From Acidobacteriaceae bacterium KBS 89 (GTDB lineage Bacteria > Acidobacteriota > Terriglobia > Terriglobales > Acidobacteriaceae), in the NCBI GenBank assembly GCA_000381605.1, contig KB906755.1:744001-808000 (forward strand): 64,000 bases of DNA. The letters are read 5' to 3'. Positions 28,146 through 37,042 of the stretch are shown here, in pieces. Every line of letters starts with the position of its first letter. Position 1 is the first letter of the stretch. Below the pieces are notes generated by a model. That model made no database searches. It was not told the DNA's origin and saw only the letters and a list, made by a program, of their open reading frames with translations. Position numbers and translations under genes: made by a program.

Positions 28146-30914
28146 ATGCCTCTCCTGCAAAATCTGATCAGCGGAATAAAATCACTCCTCCATAATGAGC
28201 AGCGAAGCCGCGACATGGAGGAAGAGCTCCGTTCCTTCGAGGAAGCGTCCGCCGAAGAAAAAATCCGCAATGGCGTCAGCCCTCACGAAGCCCACCGCGC
28301 TGCCCGCATCGAGATGGGCAGCCTCGAAACCGTAAAACAAAAAGTCCGTTCCACCACATGGGAATCCACCGCCGAAAGCATCTGGCAAGACCTACGCTAC
28401 GCCGTCCGCATGCTCCGCGGCAGCCCCGGCTTCACGCTCATCGCCATTGCCTCACTCGCCCTCGGCATCGGAGCCAACACCATCATCTTCACCCTCGCGA
28501 AAGGCGTCCTCCTCGATCGCCTAGCCGTACCCCAGCCCAACCAAGTCCGTCTTTTCGCCATCATCAGAGATCGCCGCACCAGCCCACTCCACAGTTTCTG
28601 GGGCGACTTCTACAGGACCCCCGATGGCCGCTCCATAACTCACTCCTTCTCCTACCCCGTCTACCAACTCCTTCGTCAGCAGAACCTCGCCAATCCGGCT
28701 CTTGAGGATCTCTTCGCATTCAAGGATCTTCTTGGACAACGTCTCACGGCCACTATCGATGGCCACGCCGACACCGTCTCCGGCCAACTCGTCTCCGGAA
28801 ACTTCTACCAGCAACTCGGCGTTCAACCCGCTCTCGGCCGCGCCATCCAACCATCCGACGACACCACTCCGGGCTCCGGCCCCGTCGCCGTCATCAGCGA
28901 TGGCCTCTGGGCGCGTCTCTTCGGCCGATCTCCTTCCGTCATCGGCAAAACCATCCAACTCAACCTCATCCCAATCACTATCGTAGGCGTCAACCCACCT
29001 GGTTTCACCGGAGCCGCCAGCGTCCAGATCTCTCCAGACGTCTTCCTTCCCTTCAGCATGCAACCCACACTGATACCCGACCGCAAAGGCTCTCTCCTCG
29101 AAAACCCCAACGAGTGGTGGATGTCAATTATGGGACGTGCTCGTCCCGGCGTCTCCAACGAAGCCGTCCGTTCCGCCTTCGCCGTCTGGCTCGAACAGGA
29201 CATCCGCGCCACCGTCCCCGTGCGGAAGAACGAGAGTATGCCCGACCTCGTCATCGAATCCGGCAGTCAGGGCCTCGCCGCAGCCACCCATGACTATGCC
29301 GCGCCGATCTATGTCCTCTCCGCACTCACGGGCTTCGTTCTCCTGCTCGCCTGCGCCAACCTCGCCAACCTTCTGCTCGCTCGCTCCGCCGCCCGCCAGC
29401 GCGAGATGTCCGTTCGCCTCGCCCTCGGAGCCAGTCGCCCCCGCGTCCTTCGCCAGCTACTAACCGAAAGCCTCCTCCTCTCCTCGCTGGGAGGCATCGC
29501 CGGTTTCGCACTAGGCTACCTCGGACGCAACATCATTCCACACCTGCTCTCAACGGCATGGCATCCCGCGCCCTTCTACGCCCGCTTCGACCTCCGCATC
29601 TTCGCCTTCGCCGCCGCGGTCTCCATCGTTACCGGCATCCTCTTCGGCCTCGCCCCCGCATGGCTTGCCACTCGCACCGACGTCAACACTTCGCTCAAGG
29701 ACGCCGCTTCTTCCGCCACCCGCCGACGCAAAGGCCTCGCCGGCAGGTCCATCGTCGTCTTGCAGGTCGCACTCTCCATGCTGCTCGTCGTCGGGGCCGG
29801 CCTCTTCGCCCGCTCCTTGATCAACCTCAACGCCACCAGCCTCGGCTTCGATCCACACAACCTCCTGCTCTTCGCCATTCAGGCCCCACCCGCCCGCTAC
29901 CCTGCGCCTCAAGACATCGCCCTCCACCAGCGCATCGAGGAACGCCTCGCTCAGGTCCCCGGAGTCCAGTCCGTCACACTCATCGAGAACCCCCTCATCT
30001 CCCACAACCGATCCAACATCACTTTTCTCCCCACAGGTCAGCCCAAACCGACAGGCGACGAGCAAGACCGCGACGTAAACGGCGTCGGCCAGAGTTTCTT
30101 CGAAACCTATCGCATCCCTATCCTTTATGGCCGAAGCTTCGGCCCCACCGACACCGCAACCTCTCCGCTCGTCGCAGTCATCAACCAGAGCCTCGCCCAC
30201 ACCGTCTACCCGAACATCGATCCCGTTGGCAAAACCTTCACCAGTAATCGGCATCAAGGCGATCACGAAGCCATCTACCAGATCATCGGTGTCTCCGCCG
30301 ACGCCAAATACGACGCGCTGCAGGAGGACCCGCCCCCCACCTTCTACACCCTCTATCGCCAATCCAAAGAAGAGCAGTTCATCACCTACACCATCAAGAC
30401 CCAACTCTCTCCCGCCGCCATCCTCCCCGCACTCCGCAATGCGGTCCAGTCCATCGACAAGGACCTCCCACTCCGCGACATCCGCACCCAGACCGAGCAG
30501 ATTGAAGCCAGCATCTCGCAACAGCGCCTCTTCGCCACTCTCACCGCTGGGTTCGGCATCCTCGCTCTTGTCCTCGCCTGCATCGGCATCTACGGCATCA
30601 TGGCCTACAACGTCGCTCGCCGCACCAATGAAATCGGCGTTCGCATGGCACTCGGAGCACGCGCCCGGCAGGTCTTGTTCATGGTCCTTGGCGAAAGCTC
30701 CTGGCTCGCAATCGTCGGCGTCACAGCAGGCCTCATTGCAGCCGTCGCCCTGTCACGTTTCATCGGCAGCATGCTCTACGGTCTGAAACCTGCCGACCCC
30801 ACCACCCTCATCGCCGCCACACTAATCCTTCTGGCAGTTGCCGTCGCAGCAGCCTACGGCCCGGCACGTCGAGCCTCACACATCGACCCCATGCAGGCCC
30901 TGCGCCACGAATAG
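28146..30914 (+). CDS. Acidobacterial duplicated orphan permease (ADOP; FtsX/MacB-type permease)
   Basis: 922 residues from the ATG at 28146 with the ribosome-binding site AAGGAG. An N-terminal soluble stretch with 'RDMEEELRSFEEASAEEKIRNGVSPHEAHRAARIEMG' and 'IWQDLRYAVRMLRGSPGFTLIAIASLALGIGANTIIF' is diagnostic of ADOP proteins. Two FtsX repeats follow, each with membrane helices around 'LLLACANLANLLLARSAARQREMSVRLALGASR' and 'LVLACIGIYGIMAYNVARRTNEIGVRMALGA', separated by large periplasmic MacB-like domains. No ABC ATPase lies beside it, as expected for this orphan family. Probably a membrane-associated transporter or mechanotransmitter; substrate unknown. Confidence 0.95.
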   Translation: MPLLQNLISGIKSLLHNEQRSRDMEEELRSFEEASAEEKIRNGVSPHEAHRAARIEMGSLETVKQKVRSTTWESTAESIWQDLRYAVRMLRGSPGFTLIAIASLALGIGANTIIFTLAKGVLLDRLAVPQPNQVRLFAIIRDRRTSPLHSFWGDFYRTPDGRSITHSFSYPVYQLLRQQNLANPALEDLFAFKDLLGQRLTATIDGHADTVSGQLVSGNFYQQLGVQPALGRAIQPSDDTTPGSGPVAVISDGLWARLFGRSPSVIGKTIQLNLIPITIVGVNPPGFTGAASVQISPDVFLPFSMQPTLIPDRKGSLLENPNEWWMSIMGRARPGVSNEAVRSAFAVWLEQDIRATVPVRKNESMPDLVIESGSQGLAAATHDYAAPIYVLSALTGFVLLLACANLANLLLARSAARQREMSVRLALGASRPRVLRQLLTESLLLSSLGGIAGFALGYLGRNIIPHLLSTAWHPAPFYARFDLRIFAFAAAVSIVTGILFGLAPAWLATRTDVNTSLKDAASSATRRRKGLAGRSIVVLQVALSMLLVVGAGLFARSLINLNATSLGFDPHNLLLFAIQAPPARYPAPQDIALHQRIEERLAQVPGVQSVTLIENPLISHNRSNITFLPTGQPKPTGDEQDRDVNGVGQSFFETYRIPILYGRSFGPTDTATSPLVAVINQSLAHTVYPNIDPVGKTFTSNRHQGDHEAIYQIIGVSADAKYDALQEDPPPTFYTLYRQSKEEQFITYTIKTQLSPAAILPALRNAVQSIDKDLPLRDIRTQTEQIEASISQQRLFATLTAGFGILALVLACIGIYGIMAYNVARRTNEIGVRMALGARARQVLFMVLGESSWLAIVGVTAGLIAAVALSRFIGSMLYGLKPADPTTLIAATLILLAVAVAAAYGPARRASHIDPMQALRHE

Positions 30915-31008
30915 TCAATTCGCAATCTGCCCTGGCATCGTCTTGGAGCCAGCCCTTCTCACTCAACCCTCACCCATCACCAGCATCTCGTAACCTGACG
31001 GAGCCGCC

Positions 31009-31083
31009 ATGCACCTCAAATCCCTTCCCGTCACCAACCGCAAGAGCTCGTCGCCTTCGGCCAGGAGTTCGGTGGGGGCATGA
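31009..31083 (+). other. Possible truncated gene start downstream of the permease
   Basis: An ATG here is preceded by GACGGAGCCGCC, almost the same as the leader of the permease gene (AAGGAGCCGCC at 28135-28145). The frame closes after 24 codons, where the base composition changes. It may be the first codons of a duplicated gene whose remainder was lost when the following island entered. The product itself is not recognisable. Confidence 0.3.
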
Positions 31084-31152
31084 ACCGCATGTGAGTATGC
31101 GTTGGGTGAGGATGCTCTCGGCGTGTGGAGTTCGATGATAAAGACCTGGGAA

Positions 31153-31899
31153 TCAGGACACGAGAACGGGAAAGTCGGCTGGTGGAAGTTGCCGACCTCC
31201 TCGCTTCTTAAACTCCAAAAACCTATTCATTACGATCCAAGAACGTCTGATAGTTTCCTGAAATGATAGCGGCGTGATTCCGCTCCTAATACCGTGTCTT
31301 GGCCCAGTTGATTCTTTCGTAATGAAATTTAAATAATTTATGTCGATACGCAAGTTATCTCGCATCGTTTGCCATCCCTGTATTTTGTCTCCCTTCACTG
31401 GGCTCATAACTTCTCTTATCGACTCCATCGCTCGCCCGCAATTTACAGGAGCATGATGTGGCAGAGTAATAGAGGCGATTAGGTCGTTTAGTGCCATGAA
31501 TATCAGTGGATCGCTGTAAACAGTAGCCAACATTTCGGCCGACTGGCTATTGTCAAATGCGGTGACAAGCGATGCAAGATCGGGGCGACGAGGCACTATG
31601 TTATATCGGATTCCATCGGGCTTCGTAACTGTCTCAAGCCATACGATGAAACCATAACCGTTGACAAAGGCATAACTGTCCGCTGCCGCTCGGACCATGT
31701 CAAACGCTCGGGTAAAAACACCATCCCAATCGTCGTGATTGGCATTGCAGACTACTTCGACATTCGCTCCTTCAATTTTCACAGTAGCTTCTATCACCAA
31801 ACCAATATCTGGGTCTTCCCAGTGAATATTGGGGAGATTGATCATCGTCAGCCCAGCCACGACTGGGTACACCGTGCCCGTTAATTTGAAGATGAACAA
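31153..31899 (-). CDS. Hypothetical protein in a lower-GC island
   Basis: 248 residues from a TTG at 31899; an ATG at 31845 (residue 19) is an alternative and the frame continues upstream without a good start, so the 5' end may be damaged. No signal peptide or membrane segment. The middle is mixed alpha/beta ('VIEATVKIEGANVEVVCNANHDDWDGVFTRAFDMV') and the C-terminus has 'TKESTGPRHG...RRSWIVMNRFLEFKKRGG', a PRHG plus basic-tail arrangement I have seen only in uncharacterised proteins. Its base composition is more AT-rich than its neighbours and it lies beside a transposase remnant, which suggests acquisition by transfer. I assign no function. Confidence 0.6.
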   Translation of the reverse strand: MFIFKLTGTVYPVVAGLTMINLPNIHWEDPDIGLVIEATVKIEGANVEVVCNANHDDWDGVFTRAFDMVRAAADSYAFVNGYGFIVWLETVTKPDGIRYNIVPRRPDLASLVTAFDNSQSAEMLATVYSDPLIFMALNDLIASITLPHHAPVNCGRAMESIREVMSPVKGDKIQGWQTMRDNLRIDINYLNFITKESTGPRHGIRSGITPLSFQETIRRSWIVMNRFLEFKKRGGRQLPPADFPVLVS

Positions 31900-32135
31900 T
31901 GGGGGATGAGCCTTTGCATTTGACCAAGAGGGATTGCGGGAATACCCACAACACTATATATGCTGAAAGCTGCAGCACGGATATAAAACAGCCGCCATCA
32001 ACGCCTGAATTCGCCGCTTCACTACCGCCATGCGTGACATCCTCAAGGTGTCCAAGCAGGATATGGAAACGGCTCTAAAGGCGCTTCCCTAGGCCTGCCG
32101 CTTCGTCAAAAAATCCGTTCTTCAATTGGTAATTC
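31900..32135. other. Island spacer with a small gene fragment
   Basis: Between the hypothetical gene and the transposase remnant. At 32030-32092 (+) a 20-residue tail 'MRDILKVSKQDMETALKALP' is readable, preceded in frame by 'IRRFTTA' and an upstream stop; it looks like the C-terminal end of a lost small gene but cannot be named. The remainder holds AT-rich sequence and no supported gene. Confidence 0.3.
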
Positions 32136-32548
32136 TTAGAATTGCGGGGCTGCCACCTTGCCAGTCAGTTCTGCATAGGTCAGTCTCTTCCCTGAAATCT
32201 GCGATACAGCCCAGCATGAATCTAGCCGCCTCGTTGAGTGGATTGTCTTTGGTGCGCGATTGTGAAACGGAACATCCGTTCGTCAACGTATGCGTCAAGT
32301 TGGAACGGCTCGACTGTCACGTAGGTTCCTGCGAGATTGCGCTTCGGGCTCAAGAAATTTTCCAAACCGTCGGTGTGGACGTTGCCTTCGACGTATGCAT
32401 TCATGTGGTTCACAGTCTCAGGGATGTAGTTTTCCTTGAGCTTGTCATAGGCCGCAGCTTGATCGCTGTACACTGCGGTGCTTCCAGAGTGGGCGCACAG
32501 CGGCGCTCTCAAATTTCTTTTGCAAAACAACCCCAAAAACACCAGCAA
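32136..32548 (-). mobile_element. Decayed IS1595-family (ISXO2-like) transposase remnant
   Basis: A truncated and frameshifted transposase. One frame carries 'VYSDQAAAYDKLKENYIPETVNHMNAYVEGNVHTDGLENF...KRNLAGTYVTVEPFQLDAYVDERMFRF', which follows the ISXO2-like DDE domain (the HTxGxE part is its last catalytic block). The next frame continues 'NPLNEAARFMLG' and a third frame gives 'QISGKRLTYAELTGKVAAPQF' and the stop at 32136. So at least two frameshifts separate three parts of one C-terminal half. The N-terminal zinc ribbon and the first catalytic Asp are absent. Terminal inverted repeats were not recognised. It cannot be active. Confidence 0.85.
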
Positions 32549-32656
32549 ATTCGCATGTCAAGTCCCAAAACCGCCTAATTCCTTACTAATCATCAACATC
32601 CGCGTGGCGTGTTGGTTACACTCAATCCGCTATACTGAATACAGTGAATAAAGAAT

Positions 32657-32677
32657 GCCCCGGTCATCGACCGGGGC
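32657..32677. terminator. GC-rich hairpin, probable terminator
   Basis: GCCCCGGT-CATCG-ACCGGGGC forms an 8-bp perfect stem with a 5-base loop, followed on the plus strand by TTCCTTATT and on the minus strand by ATTCTTTATT. It can stop transcription in either direction between rhaI and the transposase remnant. Confidence 0.6.
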
Positions 32678-32818
32678 TTCCTTATTGAACACCAATTAAG
32701 CCCATAACCCTTTTATTTGGACGATTTTGGACGCAAGTCACTTGAAATGACTATTTTACAGATCAAGACTCTCCGTAAATAAATGAAAGGAAAAGACTTA
32801 CGCGCGGGCAATAGGGGA

Positions 32819-32832
32819 GGGGGGTACCCCCC
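32819..32832. repeat. Perfect palindrome GGGGGGTACCCCCC just downstream of rhaI
   Basis: A 14-bp self-complementary sequence lies 20 bp beyond the rhaI stop. It has no loop and no T-run, so it is not a classical terminator, but as RNA it could form a short structure or, as DNA, a symmetrical binding site. Confidence 0.5.
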
Positions 32833-32851
32833 GAAGGCTTAGGATTACGAA

Positions 32852-34057
32852 CTACGCATAACTCGAAACACTCCGGGCATTCTTACTCCCGCGCTCCTGG
32901 GTGATCTTCTCCACGTACCCACTCTCCGCCAGCGCCTTCAAAGGCTCCGGCGGAAGCCCACGAGCCACCCTCCACTCCCGAACCACCGGCCGGACATCCT
33001 GCCAGAACGCACCACGGAAGCACTCCTCTGCCTCGACCAGCCGGCACTCCTGCTGCAACTCCGCAAGCCTCGCCTGATCGACCAGTGCCGCCTTCGCAAA
33101 CAGCTCCTGCGCCGTCATCACGGTCTGCACCATCGCCTCCATCTTGCCTTTCAGGTTGTGGCTCTGATCGATCATGAATGCAACCCCGGCACGCTCCTCT
33201 TCCTCCACGCTCAAAATCTCATGAAAGATCCGGAACACCTGATAAGGATCGATCGACCCCAGCGTCAGGTCATCATCCGCATACTTCCGGTCGTTGAAAT
33301 GAAATCCACCCAGTTCTCCCAGACGCAACAACCAAGCCACAATCTGCTCAATATTGGTTCCCTGATAATGATGTCCAGTATCCACGAGCACCTTAGCCTT
33401 CGGCCCCGCGCGACGAGCGAGTTCCAACGCCATTCCCCAGTCCGCAATATCCGTGTGATAAAACGCAGGCTCAAACGGCTTGTACTCAACCAGCATCCGC
33501 TGATTCTCTCCCAGCGCCGCATGCGTCGCAGCCAGCACCTCTTCCATAAATCCAATCCGCTTGCGAATGCTCTGCGTTCCCGGATAGTTCGACCCATCCG
33601 CAATCCACAACGAAACGTCCTTCGACCCCAGCTCTCGCCCAATCTCCACCGAATCCAGCAGATGCGCCAGCGCATTCCCCCGAATCTCCGCACTAGGATT
33701 AGCAATCGACCCAAACTTGTACTCAGCATCTTGAAACAGGTTCGGATTGATTGACCCTGACTTCACCCCATACTTCTTCTCCAGCGCCTGAATCGCCGGC
33801 ACGTCCGCCTTTCCTCCAGGCAGATCCCAAAGCACATGCAGCGCCACCGTCGGACTCGCGCCTGTCAACGCATTCACCTGCGAAGCGTCGCTGAACTTCT
33901 CCTCGATCGTCGTCGCCGCTCCGCCCTGCACGAACTTCCCGAACCGTGTCCCGGTATTCGCGAAGCCCCAGGAAGGAACCTCGATCCGGAAGCCGTCCAG
34001 CGCTCGCCAGATTCTCTGCGTCTCACGCTCCGCCGCACCTGCACCGTTGGTCGTCAT
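32852..34057 (-). CDS. rhaI: L-rhamnose isomerase
   Basis: 401 residues, a xylose-isomerase-like TIM barrel of the rhizobial-type L-rhamnose catabolism isomerase group. Recognisable stretches: 'EVPSWGFANTGTRFGKF', 'HVLWDLPGG', 'WIADGSNYPGTQSIRKR', 'LVEYKPFEPAFYHTDIADWG', 'VLVDTGHHYQGTNIEQIVAWLL', 'GGFHFNDRKYADDDLTLGSIDPYQ' with the metal-binding Glu, Asp and His residues. It converts L-rhamnose to L-rhamnulose. A good ribosome-binding site (GAGGAAGGA) lies upstream and the 20-base shared element is 36 bp from the start. It is 113 bp downstream of lutC on the same strand. Confidence 0.95.
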   Translation of the reverse strand: MTTNGAGAAERETQRIWRALDGFRIEVPSWGFANTGTRFGKFVQGGAATTIEEKFSDASQVNALTGASPTVALHVLWDLPGGKADVPAIQALEKKYGVKSGSINPNLFQDAEYKFGSIANPSAEIRGNALAHLLDSVEIGRELGSKDVSLWIADGSNYPGTQSIRKRIGFMEEVLAATHAALGENQRMLVEYKPFEPAFYHTDIADWGMALELARRAGPKAKVLVDTGHHYQGTNIEQIVAWLLRLGELGGFHFNDRKYADDDLTLGSIDPYQVFRIFHEILSVEEEERAGVAFMIDQSHNLKGKMEAMVQTVMTAQELFAKAALVDQARLAELQQECRLVEAEECFRGAFWQDVRPVVREWRVARGLPPEPLKALAESGYVEKITQERGSKNARSVSSYA

Positions 34058-34093
34058 CGTTTCATCCTTCCTCGGATCAAGTTGTACAAAACA

Positions 34094-34113
34094 GAAATAT
34101 ACTCTCTATTGAA
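34094..34113 (-). promoter_or_regulatory. Shared 20-base promoter/operator element upstream of rhaI
   Basis: GAAATATACTCTCTATTGAA on the plus strand; in the direction of rhaI it reads TTCAATAGAGAGTATATTTC, with TATATT as a plausible -10 and a transcript start about 30 bases before the gene. The identical 20 bases occur at 37043-37062 between lutA and rhaT. No good -35 is visible here, which would fit an activated promoter. Confidence 0.7.
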
Positions 34114-34170
34114 ACATTCAGCAGAATCTACCTTTCTTGAGGAATTGTCAAAGGTATTTTCCGCAGAGCT

Positions 34171-34833
34171 TTAACCAACCAGAATGATGTCCAGAAACCG
34201 CGGCCCATGCACTCCCTTGATGCGCGTCATCTCGATGTCTGCTGTCGCCGATGGCCCCGAAACAAACGTAGTCGCCAATTCGGCCGTCGCCTGCAGTCGC
34301 CCCATCGCCTCCGGCACCGTCTCCACCACATCCTCCACCCGCACCACGCACAGGTGATAGTCCGGCACCAGCGTGGCGGCTCGCCTTCCCTGTCCAGCCA
34401 CATTCTGCAACACCACGGTCCCCGTCTCCGCAATCGCGAGCGTCGCTCCGGTCATCACCCCATCCACCCTATCCAACTCTGCCGCAGGAATCTCCTCATC
34501 CACCACAAATTCAACTCCATCCGGCAACCACTCCGACGCCAGCCCTCGCGGCACAACCATACGCTTTGCCTTACGCTCCTCCAGCATCCTCGCAGCAACC
34601 GCGCGCACATCGATATGCAAAGCTCGCACCACCCGAGCATCGTAGTCCTGCAGACGATCCACCAGCAGCTCCAGAATCACATCACGAGACCGAGTCGACT
34701 CCCTCCGATACCTCCGCTCGACCGCACCCCACCCTGCCCGCGCCGCCTCAGCATTCGCGGTTCCCCCTTTGGCCGCACGTATCCGTCGCAACACCTCCGC
34801 CCGAGCAGAATCTGTAACCAACTCAGTTGCCAT
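34171..34833 (-). CDS. lutC: Lactate utilisation protein C (LUD domain)
   Basis: 220 residues, LutC/YkgG family. The LUD domain shows 'LASEWLPDGVEFVVDE', 'DGVMTGATLAIAETGTVVLQN', 'GRRAATLVPDYHLCVVRVEDVVETVPEAM' and the end 'FVSGPSATADIEMTRIKGVHGPRFLDIILV', which is the family signature. Its start overlaps lutB by 11 bp. LutC is required, with LutA and LutB, for growth on L-lactate in Bacillus; its precise chemistry is not settled. Confidence 0.93.
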   Translation of the reverse strand: MATELVTDSARAEVLRRIRAAKGGTANAEAARAGWGAVERRYRRESTRSRDVILELLVDRLQDYDARVVRALHIDVRAVAARMLEERKAKRMVVPRGLASEWLPDGVEFVVDEEIPAAELDRVDGVMTGATLAIAETGTVVLQNVAGQGRRAATLVPDYHLCVVRVEDVVETVPEAMGRLQATAELATTFVSGPSATADIEMTRIKGVHGPRFLDIILVG

Positions 34834-36268
34834 TCTTCCCTCGCCTCTCCCACCAGTCGCGAAACGTCTCCTTCGGCATCTCCTGCAGATCCCTCACCTG
34901 CGTCCATCCGCCCAGCAACCCCGGCAGCCACCCAATCCACCCGTCCTTCCCAACCAGCGGAGACTCCGCCACGCGCCCCATCCGTTGCGCCGCACGAAAC
35001 CTGCGCTCGCTCCGAAAGATCATTGCCATCGCCTTCATCGCCCCCGCCTCAACATCAAAAAATCCCGCGACCCCAGCCGTATTCTGTTTCACCACCTTAT
35101 TCCGAAGATGAATGAGTACCTCCGGAATATTGATCTTCACCGGACAGACTTCATAGCAAGCCCCACACAGCGACGACGCATACGGCAGCGACTGCGCATA
35201 ATGCATCTCCTGCAACTGCGGAGTCAGAATCGCCCCAATCGGCCCGGCATACACCGATCCATACGCATGTCCACCCGTCTGCCGGTAAACCGGGCAAGCA
35301 TTCTGACAAGCCGCACAGCGAATACAGTTCAGCGTCTGCCGCGCCTCTTCATCCGCCAGGATCTCCGTCCGCGCATTGTCCATCAACACCACATGAAACA
35401 CCCTAGGCCCATCAGCCGCATCAACCCCAGTCCAAATCGAGGTGTATGGATTCATCCGCTCGCCCGTAGCCGACCGAGGCAACAACTGCAGGAGCACCTC
35501 AAGATCTTGATAACGTGGAATCACCTTGTCGATCCCCGCCACCATAATCAGCGTCTCCGGCAGGGTCAGACACATCCGCCCATTTCCCTCGCTCTCGACG
35601 ATGCAAACCCCACCCGTCTCCGCAATCAAAAAGTTCGCTCCACTCACCCCCGTCTTCACCCGGAGAAACTTCTCTCGCAAAAACATTCGCGCAGCGTCCG
35701 CCAAATCGTGCGGCTGATCTCCAAGCTCGGGAAGATTCATCTCCCTCTGAAAGATCGCCCGAATCTCATGCCGGTTCTTATGCAGAGCAGGAACCACAAT
35801 ATGTGACGGCCGATCCTGACCAAGCTGAATAATCAACTCCGCCAAATCGGTCTCGAACGGATGAATTCCCGCCGCTTCAAGCGCGGAGTTCAACTGGATC
35901 TCCTCCGTCGTCATTGACTTGATCTTGATGACCTCCTCCGAACCCGAAGCCTTCACCAGCTCAACGATAATCCGCCGCGCCTCCTCCGCATCCCGAGCCC
36001 AATGCACCACTCCACCAGCCCGAGTGCAGTTCGCCTCAAACTCCTCCAGATAAAAATCCAGATTCTCCATCGTGTGCTGACGAACCTGCTTCCCTGCCTC
36101 GCGCAGCTCCTGCCAATCTGGCATCTCCCCCACAACGCGCGCCCGCTTCGCCTGAATCACGTCCGTCGCATGCCGAACGTTCTTCCGCAGCTGCGTATCA
36201 CCCATCGCCGTCTTGGCCGCCATCGGAAATGTTGGCGCCGTCTTCGGATCCAACGCAGTTCCGCTCAC
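34823..36268 (-). CDS. lutB: Lactate utilisation iron-sulfur protein B
   Basis: 481 residues from the GTG at 36268, chosen because it overlaps the lutA stop (GTGA) and AAGGAG lies 7 bases before it; the frame itself opens further upstream at 36388. The N-terminal two thirds are a LUD domain ('SGANFLIAETGGVCIVESEGNGRM'). Two [4Fe-4S] motifs follow, 'CIRCAACQNACP' and 'CGACYEVCPVKINIP', then an LutB-type tail. It forms the electron-transfer part of the LutABC complex that oxidises L-lactate to pyruvate. Confidence 0.94.
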   Translation of the reverse strand: MSGTALDPKTAPTFPMAAKTAMGDTQLRKNVRHATDVIQAKRARVVGEMPDWQELREAGKQVRQHTMENLDFYLEEFEANCTRAGGVVHWARDAEEARRIIVELVKASGSEEVIKIKSMTTEEIQLNSALEAAGIHPFETDLAELIIQLGQDRPSHIVVPALHKNRHEIRAIFQREMNLPELGDQPHDLADAARMFLREKFLRVKTGVSGANFLIAETGGVCIVESEGNGRMCLTLPETLIMVAGIDKVIPRYQDLEVLLQLLPRSATGERMNPYTSIWTGVDAADGPRVFHVVLMDNARTEILADEEARQTLNCIRCAACQNACPVYRQTGGHAYGSVYAGPIGAILTPQLQEMHYAQSLPYASSLCGACYEVCPVKINIPEVLIHLRNKVVKQNTAGVAGFFDVEAGAMKAMAMIFRSERRFRAAQRMGRVAESPLVGKDGWIGWLPGLLGGWTQVRDLQEMPKETFRDWWERRGKNGN

Positions 36269-37005
36269 TGCTGCACTCCTTCTTCTCCGGCAAGTATCTC
36301 CGCCAGATGCACCGTCCGCACACCCGTCTTCTGCCGATGCAGCGCACCCTGAATATGCATCAGGCAGCTGTTGTCGCAAGCCGTACAAGCCTCAGCCTTC
36401 GTCTTCAACACCGCCGTTGTCTTATCTGCGAGCATTGCGCCGGACACATCCGCATTCTTCACCGCGAACGTCCCGCCAAACCCGCAACACTGTTCCACCC
36501 CCTCCAACTCCACCAGATCGATCCCCCGCACCGCCTTCAGCAACCGCACAGGCCCGTCGCCGAGCAGAAGATTCCGCAGCCCATGACAACTAGCGTGGTA
36601 CGTCACCCGGTGAGGATAATATGCCCCCACGTCCTCTAACCCCAGCCCCTTGGTCAAAAACTCCGAAAACTCAAACACCTTCGGCAGCAGCTCATTCACT
36701 TGCCCCTGCAGCTCCCTATCCTTCAGCGCTAGAGCCATCTTCGGATAATGATCCCGCATCATCGCCACACACGAAGACGAAGGCACCACTACAGCCTCTG
36801 CCCCCTTGAACTGTGCGACAAACCGTTCAAGTAGCGGCATCGCCTCCGCCTGGTACCCGGTGTTGTAATGCATCTGTCCGCAACAGGTCTGCCCCGCAGG
36901 AAACTCGACCGTATGTCCCAGCCGTTCCAGCACCCGCACGACGGCCTTCCCCGTCTCAGGAAACAAAGTGTCGTTGTAGCAGGTAATGAACAGCGAGACT
37001 CGCAG
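36265..37005 (-). CDS. lutA: Lactate utilisation protein A (CCG-domain Fe-S protein), probable CTG start
   Basis: 246 residues. Two CCG-type cysteine domains: 'GQTCCGQMHYNTGY' and 'VEQCCGFGGTFAVKNADVSGAM', with 'YHASCHGLRNLL' and 'CDNSCLMH'. The normal family start 'RVSLFITCYNDTLFPETGKAV' is encoded upstream of the first conventional start codon (TTG at 36966). Between the in-frame stop at 37018-37020 and that TTG there is no ATG, GTG or TTG, but a CTG at 37005 gives exactly the family N-terminus and has GGAGG at 37011-37015, five bases upstream. I therefore start at the CTG. First gene of lutABC, divergent from rhaT. Confidence 0.88.
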   Translation of the reverse strand: MRVSLFITCYNDTLFPETGKAVVRVLERLGHTVEFPAGQTCCGQMHYNTGYQAEAMPLLERFVAQFKGAEAVVVPSSSCVAMMRDHYPKMALALKDRELQGQVNELLPKVFEFSEFLTKGLGLEDVGAYYPHRVTYHASCHGLRNLLLGDGPVRLLKAVRGIDLVELEGVEQCCGFGGTFAVKNADVSGAMLADKTTAVLKTKAEACTACDNSCLMHIQGALHRQKTGVRTVHLAEILAGEEGVQQ

Positions 37006-37042
37006 ATCGACCTCCGCCTAAAAAGCTCGTTTCAGAATAAAA

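Larger units (their letters stand above)
32549..32851. other. Intergenic region between the transposase remnant and rhaI
   Basis: 303 bases without a gene. It holds the hairpin at 32657-32677 and the palindrome at 32819-32832 (listed separately). A TATACT near 32631 is a -10-like hexamer upstream of the hairpin, but no matching -35 or small-RNA structure is convincing. Confidence 0.4.

Noticed and set aside
31772..31978. 68-codon minus-strand frame at the 5' end of the hypothetical island gene
   Set aside because: Overlaps the better coding frame and has no ribosome-binding site; probably part of the decayed 5' region.
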